DNA from: Geojedonia litorea
GTDB taxonomy: Bacteria; Bacteroidota; Bacteroidia; Flavobacteriales; Flavobacteriaceae
Reading direction: 5' to 3'
NCBI RefSeq assembly: GCF_042654525.1
Contig: NZ_JBHSGP010000008.1
Location: forward strand, 248,001-312,000
DNA: 64,000 nt
The notes under the pieces were generated by a model. The model did not search any database, was not told where the DNA came from, and saw only the letters and a program-made list of their open reading frames with translations. Below are positions 50,380 through 59,248 of this stretch, piece after piece; the stretch's first letter is position 1; each line of letters starts with the position of its first letter. A program made the translations under genes and the position numbers.

Positions 50380-51714
50380 ATGGAACCATTACAAAAAGGA
50401 AGTAAAAAACTGCTCAACGCATGGGCATTTTATGATTGGGCGAATTCTGTATATACCTTAACTATAGCCTCAACTATATTTCCAATTTTTTACGGCACAC
50501 TAAACTTTTTTGACGACAATCAAGTACATGCTTTTGGTTTTGATATTAAGAACACAGCTTTAATTTCGTTTGTAACCGCCTTCACTTTTTTAGTAGTCGC
50601 GTTTATTTCACCGCTATTATCTGGTATTGCCGATTATGTAGGAAATAAAAAGGTGTTCATGAAGTTTTTCTGTTATATCGGTGGACTTGGTTGTATAGGA
50701 TTGTATTGGTTTAGTTTAGAATATATCTACTGGAGTTTGTTGTTTTATTTCTTTGGTTTAATTGGCTATTGGGGGAGTTTAGTGTTTTATAATTCTTACT
50801 TGCCTGACATAGCACATGAAGACCAACAGGATAAAATTAGTGCCAAAGGCTTTAGTATGGGATATATTGGTAGCGTCACACTTTTACTTTTAAATCTTGC
50901 TATGGTGATGAAACCCGAATGGTTTGGATTTGATATTGGTACCACAGAAGCTGATAAAGACGCGGCTTCAATTTTGGCGATGCGTTCGTCGTTTATAACC
51001 GTTGGGCTATGGTGGATTATTTTCAGTCAATATACTTTTATGGTCTTACCTAAAGGTGTTTCAAATGGACATAAAGTTACTAAAGCGGTTATTTTTAATG
51101 GATTTAAGGAGTTAAAAATGGTTTGGAAAGGTTTAACTCATAATTTAAGATTAAAACGCTATTTGCGAGCCTTTTTCGTTTATAGTATGGCAGTTCAAAC
51201 AATTATGCTAGTGGCTACTTATTTTGGAGAACAAGAAATTAGTTGGGGAGGAGAAAGTGAAAAAACAATGGGTTTGATTGTAAGTATTTTAGTGATTCAA
51301 ATTGTGGCTGTTTTTGGCGCAATGTTAACCTCTAGGGCGTCTGCAAGATTTGGAAACATTCAAACCTTAATCGTTATTAATTTTATTTGGATGAGCTTGT
51401 GTTTTTATGGCTATTTTGTTGAAACCCCCATTCAGTTTTATATTACCGCAGCTTTTGTAGGTTTGGTGATGGGTGGCATTCAGGCCTTGTCAAGATCAAC
51501 CTATTCTAAATTTTTACCAGAAACCAAAGACACAACATCTTATTTTAGTTTTTTTGATGTTGCTGAAAAAATTGGAATTGTAATTGGGATGGCTATTTAT
51601 GGGACGATTGATCAAATTACTGGCAGTATGCGAAATGCCATACTTTTTCTGTTTATTTTCTTTCTGATAGGAATCATTCTATTATTTAAAGTTCCTAGAG
51701 GTAAACACGCTTAA
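50380..51714 (+). CDS. MFS transporter, UMF1 family
   Basis: A 444-residue membrane protein with 12 predicted helices. The start NAWAFYDWANSVYTLTIAST is the UMF1/Atg22-like signature, and LVFYNSYLPDIAHEDQQDKI, the motif-A-like SARFGNIQTL and RSTYSKFLPETKDTTSYFSF fit the family. Substrates are not established; yeast relatives export amino acids. Its ATG follows directly on a terminator T run, so it needs its own promoter or read-through. Confidence 0.85.
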   Translation: MEPLQKGSKKLLNAWAFYDWANSVYTLTIASTIFPIFYGTLNFFDDNQVHAFGFDIKNTALISFVTAFTFLVVAFISPLLSGIADYVGNKKVFMKFFCYIGGLGCIGLYWFSLEYIYWSLLFYFFGLIGYWGSLVFYNSYLPDIAHEDQQDKISAKGFSMGYIGSVTLLLLNLAMVMKPEWFGFDIGTTEADKDAASILAMRSSFITVGLWWIIFSQYTFMVLPKGVSNGHKVTKAVIFNGFKELKMVWKGLTHNLRLKRYLRAFFVYSMAVQTIMLVATYFGEQEISWGGESEKTMGLIVSILVIQIVAVFGAMLTSRASARFGNIQTLIVINFIWMSLCFYGYFVETPIQFYITAAFVGLVMGGIQALSRSTYSKFLPETKDTTSYFSFFDVAEKIGIVIGMAIYGTIDQITGSMRNAILFLFIFFLIGIILLFKVPRGKHA

Positions 51715-51717
51715 ATG

Positions 51718-51750
51718 AAAAAGCCACTTTCAAATTAAAAGCGGCTTTTA
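51718..51750. terminator. Terminator between the UMF1 transporter and GIN-domain genes
   Basis: AAAAGCC-A-CTTT and AAAG-C-GGCTTTT form a stem with one internal mismatch (51718-51749), with A and T runs. It lies between two convergent genes. Confidence 0.7.
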
Positions 51751-51770
51751 AAATAGGTGATTACTTTATA

Positions 51771-52499
51771 TTAGTTGCTTATACTTCCTGATCCAGCAAC
51801 TTTGGTGTCTTCAGTTTTGGGATTACCTTTATATTTAATATCTCCAGACCCAGCAACCCTTGCTTTTAAACTTTCATTACTAACGACCTCTGCGTCTCCA
51901 GAGCCAGCAATAGAAACATCGGTGTTATTAGCTTGTAGATTGAATCCGTGAAAATCTCCTGAACCAGCTACATTGGCATCGAGATCGTTGGCACTTCCTT
52001 TAAGTGTTAAATCACCAGAACCCGCAATACTAGCTTTTACTGAAGAGACTTCAATGTCTAGATTGATATCTCCTGATCCAGCAAGTGAAACTTTTAAGTC
52101 GTTTGCAACAATTTTGTCTTTATTAGTTAAATCGCCATCTCCAGCTAATGATACACTGCTAATATCCTTAAACGGAATTGTTATTTTTATTTTGCGATCA
52201 CCACTAGGTATTAGATTATAATTTTTTTCATTCTTCACATACAATTTGTTGTCTTTTACTTCGGTAACTATATGTTTTAAAAGGTTTTCTTCGCCTTCAA
52301 TAGTAATGTTTCCTTCATTGCCTGCCACTAAAATATAGTCGAAAGATCCTGCACAATTTATACCATCGTAGTCGCTAGTTGTTCGAGTCACGGTAGTTAC
52401 TTTACCGTTGCCTTTAACTTTTTCCCCTTTTTCCCAAAACTGGGCATAGCCCGTAGTGATAAATAATAATGCTGCAATTGATAAAATGGTTGTTTTCAT
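51771..52499 (-). CDS. Head GIN domain (DUF2807) beta-solenoid protein
   Basis: A 242-residue exported protein (MKTTILSIAALLFITTGYAQ). After the head region (DGINCAGSFDYILVAG) it carries seven copies of an AG[SD]G[DS] repeat, such as SLAGDGDL, SLAGSGDI and SIAGSGDL, at an 18-21 residue period to the C terminus (KVAGSGSISN), typical of a beta-helix. It is the last gene of the envelope operon that starts with the sigma factor at 54718. Probable role: a periplasmic or surface structural element; not established. Confidence 0.82.
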   Translation of the reverse strand: MKTTILSIAALLFITTGYAQFWEKGEKVKGNGKVTTVTRTTSDYDGINCAGSFDYILVAGNEGNITIEGEENLLKHIVTEVKDNKLYVKNEKNYNLIPSGDRKIKITIPFKDISSVSLAGDGDLTNKDKIVANDLKVSLAGSGDINLDIEVSSVKASIAGSGDLTLKGSANDLDANVAGSGDFHGFNLQANNTDVSIAGSGDAEVVSNESLKARVAGSGDIKYKGNPKTEDTKVAGSGSISN

Positions 52500-52523
52500 A
52501 ATAATTGAGTTTTGATTGATGAA

Positions 52524-53612
52524 TTAATTTATTTTTTTAAGTGAAACATTACCATAGCTTGATTTTATAAGAACTTGATTCGAGCTATTTGAATTTCCGT
52601 ATGAGCCTGAATACTGTTTTTCAGAAGATTGTATATTTTTCTTGCTAATTTCTAAAGATTCGTGATCTCTTAAAGACGCATGTGTTAAATCGACATTGAA
52701 CTTAAAATTGTATCCTGAATTAAATCCTACGGTGATGCCCGCATAATCAGCATCAATTTTTAGGTTGCCCGCATTAGCTGTCATTTGTTTGATTTCAATT
52801 GAGCCATAATCAGCTTTTATACTTACGTCTTTATAAATATCTCCTATTCGGGTAGTTAAATAGTCACCGTTTCCTGTAACATTATTCGCTTTTTCTATAT
52901 GTATTGAGCCGTAATCACAATTGTAGCTTACATCTTCGGCTATTTCAATAACAGATTTTGTGTAATCTGCATTTATTTGAAGATTTTTTGCTTTACCAAC
53001 GGTATAACCACTATAATCTGCATTGATTTTTCCGCTCTTTATATACTCGAAGTAGCTGTTGTTGGTGTAATCAAAATTAATAAGGTTACCGTCGGCCATT
53101 AAGGATTTGGTAGTTATTTTACCGTAATCGCAGTTGATTGTAGCTTTACCTTCTAATTTGTCAAGATCAATACTCCCATAATCATTATTTAGATTGACGT
53201 TGTTGGTTATTGGCATTTTAATAATGTAATTGATTTCCATATGAACGTTGTTGTTTTTGCCCCAATTCCACCAGGAACTACCTTTGCCCTTTGAAAAAAC
53301 AGTTTCGGCTAAAACCAGCTGTCCTGTTGCAGTAAACTTAACATCGATATCGTTTAACTTGCTTTGAACTTTCTCTTCATCGTTACCATTGGTTTTAATT
53401 TTAACCTCGATAACTATTCTGTTCTCATTCCAAGTGGTGACGTTAATGTTGCCATAACTATTGTCAACTTTCAAAGTAGCATTGGCGCTTACATTATACT
53501 CCTTTTTTATAGTTTTTTCTTTTGTGTGTTTACCTTTCCAATTACTGGCCAATGTTATGGCAGGAACCAGAAGTAATAGTAAAATTAATTTATATAGTAA
53601 TTTTGTGTTCAT
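52524..53612 (-). CDS. DUF4097-like exported beta-solenoid protein
   Basis: A 362-residue protein with a signal peptide (LLYKLILLLLLVPAITLA). It has about ten [NCAG]xDYG-type repeats at roughly 17-21 residue spacing (NNDYGSIDL, NCDYGKITT, NADYSGYTV, NCDYGSIHI, KADYGSIEI), ending SSYGNVSLKKIN, and is predicted to form a beta-helix like the DUF4097 adhesin-like domain. Its start overlaps the anti-sigma candidate gene by 23 bases. Substrate or role unknown. Confidence 0.78.
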   Translation of the reverse strand: MNTKLLYKLILLLLLVPAITLASNWKGKHTKEKTIKKEYNVSANATLKVDNSYGNINVTTWNENRIVIEVKIKTNGNDEEKVQSKLNDIDVKFTATGQLVLAETVFSKGKGSSWWNWGKNNNVHMEINYIIKMPITNNVNLNNDYGSIDLDKLEGKATINCDYGKITTKSLMADGNLINFDYTNNSYFEYIKSGKINADYSGYTVGKAKNLQINADYTKSVIEIAEDVSYNCDYGSIHIEKANNVTGNGDYLTTRIGDIYKDVSIKADYGSIEIKQMTANAGNLKIDADYAGITVGFNSGYNFKFNVDLTHASLRDHESLEISKKNIQSSEKQYSGSYGNSNSSNQVLIKSSYGNVSLKKIN

Positions 53613-54156
53613 CGTTGTTTTGGTTTAATTGTTTAACTTCTTCAATTTGTATTAATACGTTATTTAATAGATCTATTCTACTTTGAAAATTGGAAATCAT
53701 GGCATAAATCACACGTTTATCATCACCGCTTTTAGTGAGGTCTACTTTTAAAGATTCATAGGCCTTTTCCAAATGTTTAATTTGCTTTAGGGCATCATTG
53801 ATAATAGCTTCAGTTTCTGGTGTACGTTCGTTGTTTAATGCTGCCAATTCTGTGGCTATTGTGGTGTTAAAAAAATCTTGGGTATTTGACAGTTCAGGTG
53901 AAATGCTTGCTAAATCTTTAGCTTCTGGTTGTTGCTGTAAAACCGTAATTAGGCTGAAACACAATACTAAAGATGCAGCTACAGCTATAAATGGTTTCCA
54001 ATAATTCTTCTGTGAAGTTTTTAATACAACAACTTTAGTTTGTTGTCCTGTTAATTTGTTAAGGAAACGATCCTGATGTCCATCATTAGGATGTTCAACA
54101 TCGAACTCATTTCTTAAGTTTTCAAAAATGGTATTTAAATTATCTTTATTCATCAT
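53590..54156 (-). CDS. Membrane-anchored anti-sigma factor candidate
   Basis: A 188-residue protein. The N-terminal 50 residues are soluble (LNTIFENLRNEFDVEHPNDG), then one membrane helix (about 54-74, KPFIAVAASLVLCFSLITVL), then a helical periplasmic part (about 80-188, including AIINDALKQIKHLEKAYESL). This topology and the position one base after an ECF sigma gene suggest it holds the sigma factor at the membrane. No zinc-finger anti-sigma motif is visible. The gene overlaps the DUF4097-like gene by 23 bases. Confidence 0.65.
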   Translation of the reverse strand: MMNKDNLNTIFENLRNEFDVEHPNDGHQDRFLNKLTGQQTKVVVLKTSQKNYWKPFIAVAASLVLCFSLITVLQQQPEAKDLASISPELSNTQDFFNTTIATELAALNNERTPETEAIINDALKQIKHLEKAYESLKVDLTKSGDDKRVIYAMISNFQSRIDLLNNVLIQIEEVKQLNQNNDEHKITI

Positions 54157-54157
54157 A

Positions 54158-54718
54158 TTATAATTGTGCTGATGGCATTAATTTTTGTCTTAAACTATCT
54201 TTGGCTCTAGAAATCATAGTTCTACAATTGGCATAAGAAATGTTCATTATATCACAGATTTCATCATAATCATAACCTTCAATTAAATGTAATGTAAGAC
54301 CAAGCTGATAATTTTCCTTTAATGATTTCATAGTCTCCATTATTTGTGCCGCTTTCACATAGGTGAATTCATAATTGGCTTCTGTATCAGAATCGTCTTC
54401 AACTTTGTACACAACATTATCTAAAGGAACTTCATTATATCTACCTTTTTTCTTGTAATGGTAGATGCTGTTATTTATTACAATTCGTTTTAACCAAGAA
54501 CCAAAAGTTGAAACCTCTTTTAAACTATCAAGCTTTGTAAACGCTGTCAAAAACGAATCTTGCATGATATCTTCTGCTTCAAAACTGTCTTTTACAATTC
54601 TAAAAGCCGTATTATACATGGCATGGTAATACCTGTTGTAAACCTCAAGCTGTGCTTGTTGGTTCCCAAGTTTACAAAGCGCGATTAACTGCTCGATATT
54701 TTGATTGGTTAGTGTCAA
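54158..54718 (-). CDS. ECF RNA polymerase sigma factor
   Basis: A 186-residue sigma-70 family protein. Region 2 is seen in YNTAFRIVKDSFEAEDIMQD and LKEVSTFGSWLKRIVINNSI (about residues 34-85), region 4 in LGLTLHLIEGYDYDEICDIM and SYANCRTMISRAKDSLRQ (about 138-180). The start is a TTG at 54718; no ATG precedes it in frame. An ECF-type promoter lies upstream (54741-54766). It heads an operon with the anti-sigma candidate and two solenoid proteins and is probably autoregulated. Confidence 0.9.
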   Translation of the reverse strand: MTLTNQNIEQLIALCKLGNQQAQLEVYNRYYHAMYNTAFRIVKDSFEAEDIMQDSFLTAFTKLDSLKEVSTFGSWLKRIVINNSIYHYKKKGRYNEVPLDNVVYKVEDDSDTEANYEFTYVKAAQIMETMKSLKENYQLGLTLHLIEGYDYDEICDIMNISYANCRTMISRAKDSLRQKLMPSAQL

Positions 54719-54740
54719 AAAACAAATGCTTTAGTATAAA

Positions 54741-54766
54741 GATGGCTAACTTTATAAATTGTTACA
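54741..54766 (-). promoter_or_regulatory. ECF-type promoter of the second sigma factor gene (AAC-N16-CATC)
   Basis: On the minus strand TGTAAC (54761-54766) is followed by 16 bases and CATC (54741-54744), then TTTATAC. The spacing and the TTTATAC match the promoter of the other sigma gene (21363-21397). It lies 23 bases from the TTG start. Confidence 0.55.
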
Positions 54767-54908
54767 CTTTGGCTAAAAAAAGTTTTTAGTTGTGACTTTA
54801 TTAATGGCATAACTATTGAAATTACATAAAAGTAAACAACTTTATTGATTCTGTAAGCAACTGGTAATCAATAATAAATGTTTAATATTAATTTATAAAT
54901 GATAAATA

Positions 54909-54932
54909 ATTCTGTAGTTTTAATGACAGAAT
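54909..54932 (+). promoter_or_regulatory. Inverted and direct repeat in the lon promoter
   Basis: ATTCTGT (54909-54915) and ACAGAAT (54926-54932) form an inverted repeat around 10 bases. It overlaps a direct repeat TGAC-N4-TGAC (54924-54935). It ends about 15 bases before the lon ATG, a position suited to an operator or a stress-specific promoter. Confidence 0.45.
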
Positions 54933-54947
54933 GACCTAAATAAGTTT

Positions 54948-57398
54948 ATGGCAAAATCTAATTTTATAAGTTTTGACAGTTTGTCATTGCAGGAATTTGA
55001 TGAAAATTCAGAGCTCATCCCTTTAATGACACCCGAAGATGAAGCAGAAATCAATAATGAATTACTACCCGAGTCGTTACCTATTTTACCACTTCGTAAT
55101 ACCGTTTTGTTTCCAGGAGTAGTAATTCCTATTACTGCTGGCCGTGATAAGTCAATAAGACTGATTAATGATGCTAATAAAGGAAGTAAAGTCATTGGCG
55201 TTGTATCTCAAAAAGACGAAAACATTGAAGATCCAAGTGGTAAGGACATATTTACAACAGGTACTGTAGCTCGAATTCTGAAGGTATTAAAAATGCCAGA
55301 TGGGAATACCACAATTATTATTCAGGGTAAAAAGCGATTCGAGATTAATAAAGTAATCGCTGAATCGCCTTATATTATGGCGACAGTAAATGATATTGGT
55401 GAAGTTAAACCAGCGATAGATAATCAAGAGTTTTCGGCTATTATTGACTCCATTAAAGATTTGGCGCTTCAAATAATTAAGGACAGCCCAAATATCCCTA
55501 CAGAAGCTTCGTTTGCGATTAAAAACATTGAAAGTAGTTCGTTTTTGGTGAATTTCGTTTCATCTAATATGAATCTTTCTGTTGAAGAAAAACAAAAACT
55601 ACTTGAGATAAATGATTTAAAAGAGCGCGCTCTTGCAACTTTAAAGTATATGAATGTTGAGTTTCAGAAATTAGAACTCAAAAACGACATTCAATCGAAA
55701 GTGCAAAGTGATATGAGTCAGCAACAGCGCGAATATTTCTTGCACCAGCAGATGAAAACTATTCAAGAAGAACTTGGTGGTGTTTCTTATGATGAGGAAA
55801 TAGAAGAAATGAAAGCGCGTGCTGAAGAAAAATTGTGGGATGATAAAGTTGAAGATCATTTTAATAAAGAAATTGCAAAACTTCAACGCATGAACCCTCA
55901 AGTTGCAGAATATTCGATACAGCGCAACTATCTCGATTTGTTTTTAGACTTACCTTGGAACGAATACAGCAAGGATAAATTCGACCTTAAGCGAGCCATG
56001 CGTATATTAGATCGTGATCATTATGGTTTAGAGGATGTGAAGCGTCGAATTATTGAATATTTAGCAGTTCTAAAGCTTCGAAATGATATGAAGTCTCCAA
56101 TACTCTGTTTTTATGGACCTCCAGGCGTTGGTAAAACGTCGCTAGGAAAATCTATTGCAGAGGCTTTGGGTCGCGAGTACGTGCGCATGTCTTTAGGTGG
56201 TTTACGTGATGAAGCTGAGATTAGGGGACATCGTAAAACCTATATTGGGGCAATGCCGGGTAGGATTCTACAAAGTTTAAAAAAGGCAGGGACTTCTAAT
56301 CCAGTTTTTGTGTTAGATGAAATAGATAAATTATCTAATTCTCATCAAGGTGATCCGTCATCAGCCATGTTGGAAGTTTTGGATCCTGAACAAAACAATG
56401 AATTTTATGATAACTTCCTAGAAATGGGATTTGATCTCTCAAAAGTGATGTTTATAGCAACTTCTAATAGCTTGAATACAATTCAGCCTGCATTGAGAGA
56501 CCGAATGGAGATTATTAATGTAACAGGTTATACTATTGAGGAAAAGGTAGAAATTGCTAAACGTCATCTATTGCCAAAGCAGTTGAAAGAGCATGGTTTA
56601 GAGCCAAAGCATTTAAAAATCGCAAAACCACAGCTCGAAAAGATTGTTGAAGGATATACACGTGAATCTGGTGTTAGAGGATTAGAGAAACAAATTGCTA
56701 AAATGGTGCGTCATGCAGCCAAGAATATAGCCATGGAAGAATCCTATAATCTCAAAGTCACAAATGATGATGTTATTGAAGTATTAGGCTCACCTAAATT
56801 GGAACGTGATAAATACGAAAATAATAATGTGGCAGGAGTTGTTACTGGGTTGGCTTGGACAAAGGTTGGGGGCGATATTCTATTTATTGAATCTATTTTA
56901 TCTAAAGGTAAAGGAAACCTTTCAGTTACCGGTAATTTAGGTAAGGTAATGAAAGAATCGGCAACAATTGCTATGGAATATATCAAGGCCAATGCTGACG
57001 AATTTGGTATTGCATCAGAAGTTTTTGAGAAATATAACGTTCATATTCATGTGCCAGAAGGTGCCACTCCAAAAGACGGACCAAGTGCAGGTGTAACAAT
57101 GTTAACTTCATTGGTTTCTCTATTCACGCAAAGAAAGGTGAAAAATAGTTTAGCAATGACTGGTGAGATCACACTTCGAGGTAAAGTATTGCCCGTTGGT
57201 GGAATAAAAGAAAAGATTTTAGCCGCCAAACGTGCTAGAATAAAGGAAATTTTGCTTTGCGAAGAAAACAAACGAGATATTGAGGAAATTAAACCCGAAT
57301 ATCTAAAAGGGCTAAAGTTTCATTACGTGACCGATATGAGTGATGTTTTAAAATTGGCATTAACCAATCAAAAGGTTAAAAACGCCAAGAAATTATAA
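54948..57398 (+). CDS. lon: ATP-dependent endopeptidase La (Lon)
   Basis: An 816-residue AAA+ protease. The N-terminal substrate domain (about 45-250) is followed by a coiled coil, Walker A GPPGVGKTS (from 390), Walker B VFVLDEID (about 453) and a protease domain with catalytic Ser713 in DGPSAGVTML and the lysine of GGIKEKILAA (about 756). It degrades damaged and regulatory proteins. Length and catalytic dyad are normal. It diverges from the sigma operon, and its promoter carries an inverted repeat. Confidence 0.95.
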   Translation: MAKSNFISFDSLSLQEFDENSELIPLMTPEDEAEINNELLPESLPILPLRNTVLFPGVVIPITAGRDKSIRLINDANKGSKVIGVVSQKDENIEDPSGKDIFTTGTVARILKVLKMPDGNTTIIIQGKKRFEINKVIAESPYIMATVNDIGEVKPAIDNQEFSAIIDSIKDLALQIIKDSPNIPTEASFAIKNIESSSFLVNFVSSNMNLSVEEKQKLLEINDLKERALATLKYMNVEFQKLELKNDIQSKVQSDMSQQQREYFLHQQMKTIQEELGGVSYDEEIEEMKARAEEKLWDDKVEDHFNKEIAKLQRMNPQVAEYSIQRNYLDLFLDLPWNEYSKDKFDLKRAMRILDRDHYGLEDVKRRIIEYLAVLKLRNDMKSPILCFYGPPGVGKTSLGKSIAEALGREYVRMSLGGLRDEAEIRGHRKTYIGAMPGRILQSLKKAGTSNPVFVLDEIDKLSNSHQGDPSSAMLEVLDPEQNNEFYDNFLEMGFDLSKVMFIATSNSLNTIQPALRDRMEIINVTGYTIEEKVEIAKRHLLPKQLKEHGLEPKHLKIAKPQLEKIVEGYTRESGVRGLEKQIAKMVRHAAKNIAMEESYNLKVTNDDVIEVLGSPKLERDKYENNNVAGVVTGLAWTKVGGDILFIESILSKGKGNLSVTGNLGKVMKESATIAMEYIKANADEFGIASEVFEKYNVHIHVPEGATPKDGPSAGVTMLTSLVSLFTQRKVKNSLAMTGEITLRGKVLPVGGIKEKILAAKRARIKEILLCEENKRDIEEIKPEYLKGLKFHYVTDMSDVLKLALTNQKVKNAKKL

Positions 57399-57402
57399 AA
57401 AT

Positions 57403-57430
57403 AAACCCCAACAGCTAGTTGGGGTTTTTT
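57403..57430 (+). terminator. Rho-independent terminator of lon
   Basis: AAACCCCAAC-AGCTA-GTTGGGGTTT with a T run (57425-57430) starts five bases after the lon stop. The GC-rich stem makes it a strong terminator. Confidence 0.88.
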
Positions 57431-57494
57431 GGTGCGTCAAAAATAAAACACCGATACCCTCGTTTTAAGATAGATTTATTTACTTTGCAAACTT

Positions 57495-58514
57495 ATGCTA
57501 AAGAGGATTGCCACCATTATTTGTTTGACATTAACTACATTGGCTTTTGCGCAATTAGGTGGTGAATCCACATATCAATTTTTGAATTTAGTGTCTTCAC
57601 CGCGACAGGCTGCGTTAGGAGGAAAGGTAGTCACAAATTACGACTACGACGTTACAGCTGGACTGTACAACCCTGCTTCTATTAATGTTGAAATGGACAA
57701 TCAGTTGGCATTGAATTATTCCAGCTATCTTGGTGGGATAAGTTATGGCACGGCAGCGTATGCTTACACTTGGGATAGAAGAGTGCAAACCTTTCATATT
57801 GGAATGACTTATATTAATTATGGAAGTTTTGATGGCTATGATCTCGACGGTAATTCAACAGGATCATTTACTGGTAATGAAGCCGCACTATCTGTAGGAT
57901 ATGCTAAACAATTAGGGAGATCAGATTTTTATGGTGGCTTTAATGTAAAGCTCATTACATCAAAATTGGAGCAATATAATTCCATTGGAGGTGCCTTAGA
58001 TTTAGGTCTGACATATATTGATGGTCGATCAGGATTTCAAGCAGCTTTAACAGTTAGAAATTTAGGAGCGCAATTTGTAACCTATGCAGGAACTAATGAA
58101 AAATTACCTTTAGAGGTCAATGTGGGACTGTCACAAACTTTAGAAAACGTTCCTATTCGCTGGCATTTAACATTTGAGAATTTACAAAAATGGCCAATTG
58201 GGGTATCAAACCCCGCAAGAGCTACAACTGATTTAAATGGCAACCAAACACAGGAAAAAGTGGGATTTGTAAATGAAATATTTCGACACACAATCATTGG
58301 GGCAGAATTATTTCCAGAAAAAGGCTTTAATGTAAGATTAGGTTTTAACTTTAGACGGTCAGAAGAATTAAGAATTTTAGAACAACGTAATTTTTCAGGA
58401 TTATCAGTGGGAATAGGATTAAAATTAAATAAAATGCGCTTTAGTTATACCCATGCCAGGTACTCAAGTGCTTCAAATGCCGGTTTTTTTGGCCTACAGT
58501 TAGATTTACAATAG
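57495..58514 (+). CDS. porQ: Type IX secretion system protein PorQ
   Basis: A 339-residue outer-membrane protein of the PorV/FadL-like barrel group. The signal peptide (MLKRIATIICLTLTTLAFA) is followed by SSPRQAALGGKVVTNYDYDV and LYNPASIN, typical of PorQ/PorV. The body is an alternating-strand barrel ending in FFGLQLDLQ. PorQ belongs to the T9SS and its gene usually stands next to cmk, as here (1-base gap). A TTACTTTG at 57480-57487 may be a -7 box, which would give an almost leaderless mRNA. Confidence 0.85.
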   Translation: MLKRIATIICLTLTTLAFAQLGGESTYQFLNLVSSPRQAALGGKVVTNYDYDVTAGLYNPASINVEMDNQLALNYSSYLGGISYGTAAYAYTWDRRVQTFHIGMTYINYGSFDGYDLDGNSTGSFTGNEAALSVGYAKQLGRSDFYGGFNVKLITSKLEQYNSIGGALDLGLTYIDGRSGFQAALTVRNLGAQFVTYAGTNEKLPLEVNVGLSQTLENVPIRWHLTFENLQKWPIGVSNPARATTDLNGNQTQEKVGFVNEIFRHTIIGAELFPEKGFNVRLGFNFRRSEELRILEQRNFSGLSVGIGLKLNKMRFSYTHARYSSASNAGFFGLQLDLQ

Positions 58515-58515
58515 A

Positions 58516-59223
58516 ATGAATAAAATTACCATAGCCATTGATGGTTACTCTTCAACCGGTAAAAGTACGGTTGCTAAACAATTAGCCAAGGCATTAGGAT
58601 ATGTATATGTTGATACTGGTGCCATGTATAGAGCTGTCACTTTATTTTCTATGCAGAATAATTTAATTTCAGAGCATCACTTCAATAAGAATGAATTGAT
58701 TAGTCTACTTGACAAAGTAGAAGTTTCGTTTCAATTTAATGAAGCATTAGGATACGCAGAAGTGTATTTAAACGGAGCAAATGTTGAAAACACCGTTAGA
58801 TCCCTTGAAGTTTCTCAATTTGTAAGTCAGATCGCCGCAGTTTCAGAGGTACGACAGCAATTAGTCAAACAGCAGCAACAATTAGGAAAGAATAAAGGTG
58901 TGGTAATGGATGGTCGTGATATTGGCACTGTAGTCTTTCCAGATGCTGAATTAAAGGTTTTTATGACAGCCTCACCAGACACTAGGGCAGAGCGTCGTTA
59001 CAAGGAGCTTTTAAACAAAGGTGAAGATATAAACTATGATGATGTTTTGGAAAATGTAAAGTCTAGAGATTATTTAGATTCCACAAGGGAAGACTCTCCT
59101 TTAATAAAGGCACATGACGCAATTGAGATTGATAATTCTAATTTGAGTTTAGAGCAGCAATTTCAAACTGTATTTAAGTTGGCAAAGGCTGCTATAGATA
59201 TGAAAAATAAAAAAGCGACTTAA
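58516..59223 (+). CDS. cmk: (d)CMP kinase
   Basis: A 235-residue nucleoside-monophosphate kinase that phosphorylates CMP and dCMP. The P-loop is IDGYSSTGKSTVAKQLA (about residues 8-24), the CMP-binding YVDTGAMYRAVTL follows (about 31-43), and GRDIGTVVFPDAELKVFMTA (about 136-155) is the signature region. It is co-transcribed with porQ. Its last codons and stop are part of a terminator stem (59211-59233). Confidence 0.94.
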   Translation: MNKITIAIDGYSSTGKSTVAKQLAKALGYVYVDTGAMYRAVTLFSMQNNLISEHHFNKNELISLLDKVEVSFQFNEALGYAEVYLNGANVENTVRSLEVSQFVSQIAAVSEVRQQLVKQQQQLGKNKGVVMDGRDIGTVVFPDAELKVFMTASPDTRAERRYKELLNKGEDINYDDVLENVKSRDYLDSTREDSPLIKAHDAIEIDNSNLSLEQQFQTVFKLAKAAIDMKNKKAT

Positions 59224-59233
59224 TGTCGCTTTT
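59211..59233. terminator. Terminator overlapping the cmk stop codon
   Basis: AAAAGCGAC (59211-59219) pairs with GTCGCTTTT (59225-59233) around TTAAT, which contains the TAA stop. It can serve both cmk and the convergent LysM gene. Confidence 0.75.
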
Positions 59234-59248
59234 CTGTTGCAATATGTA

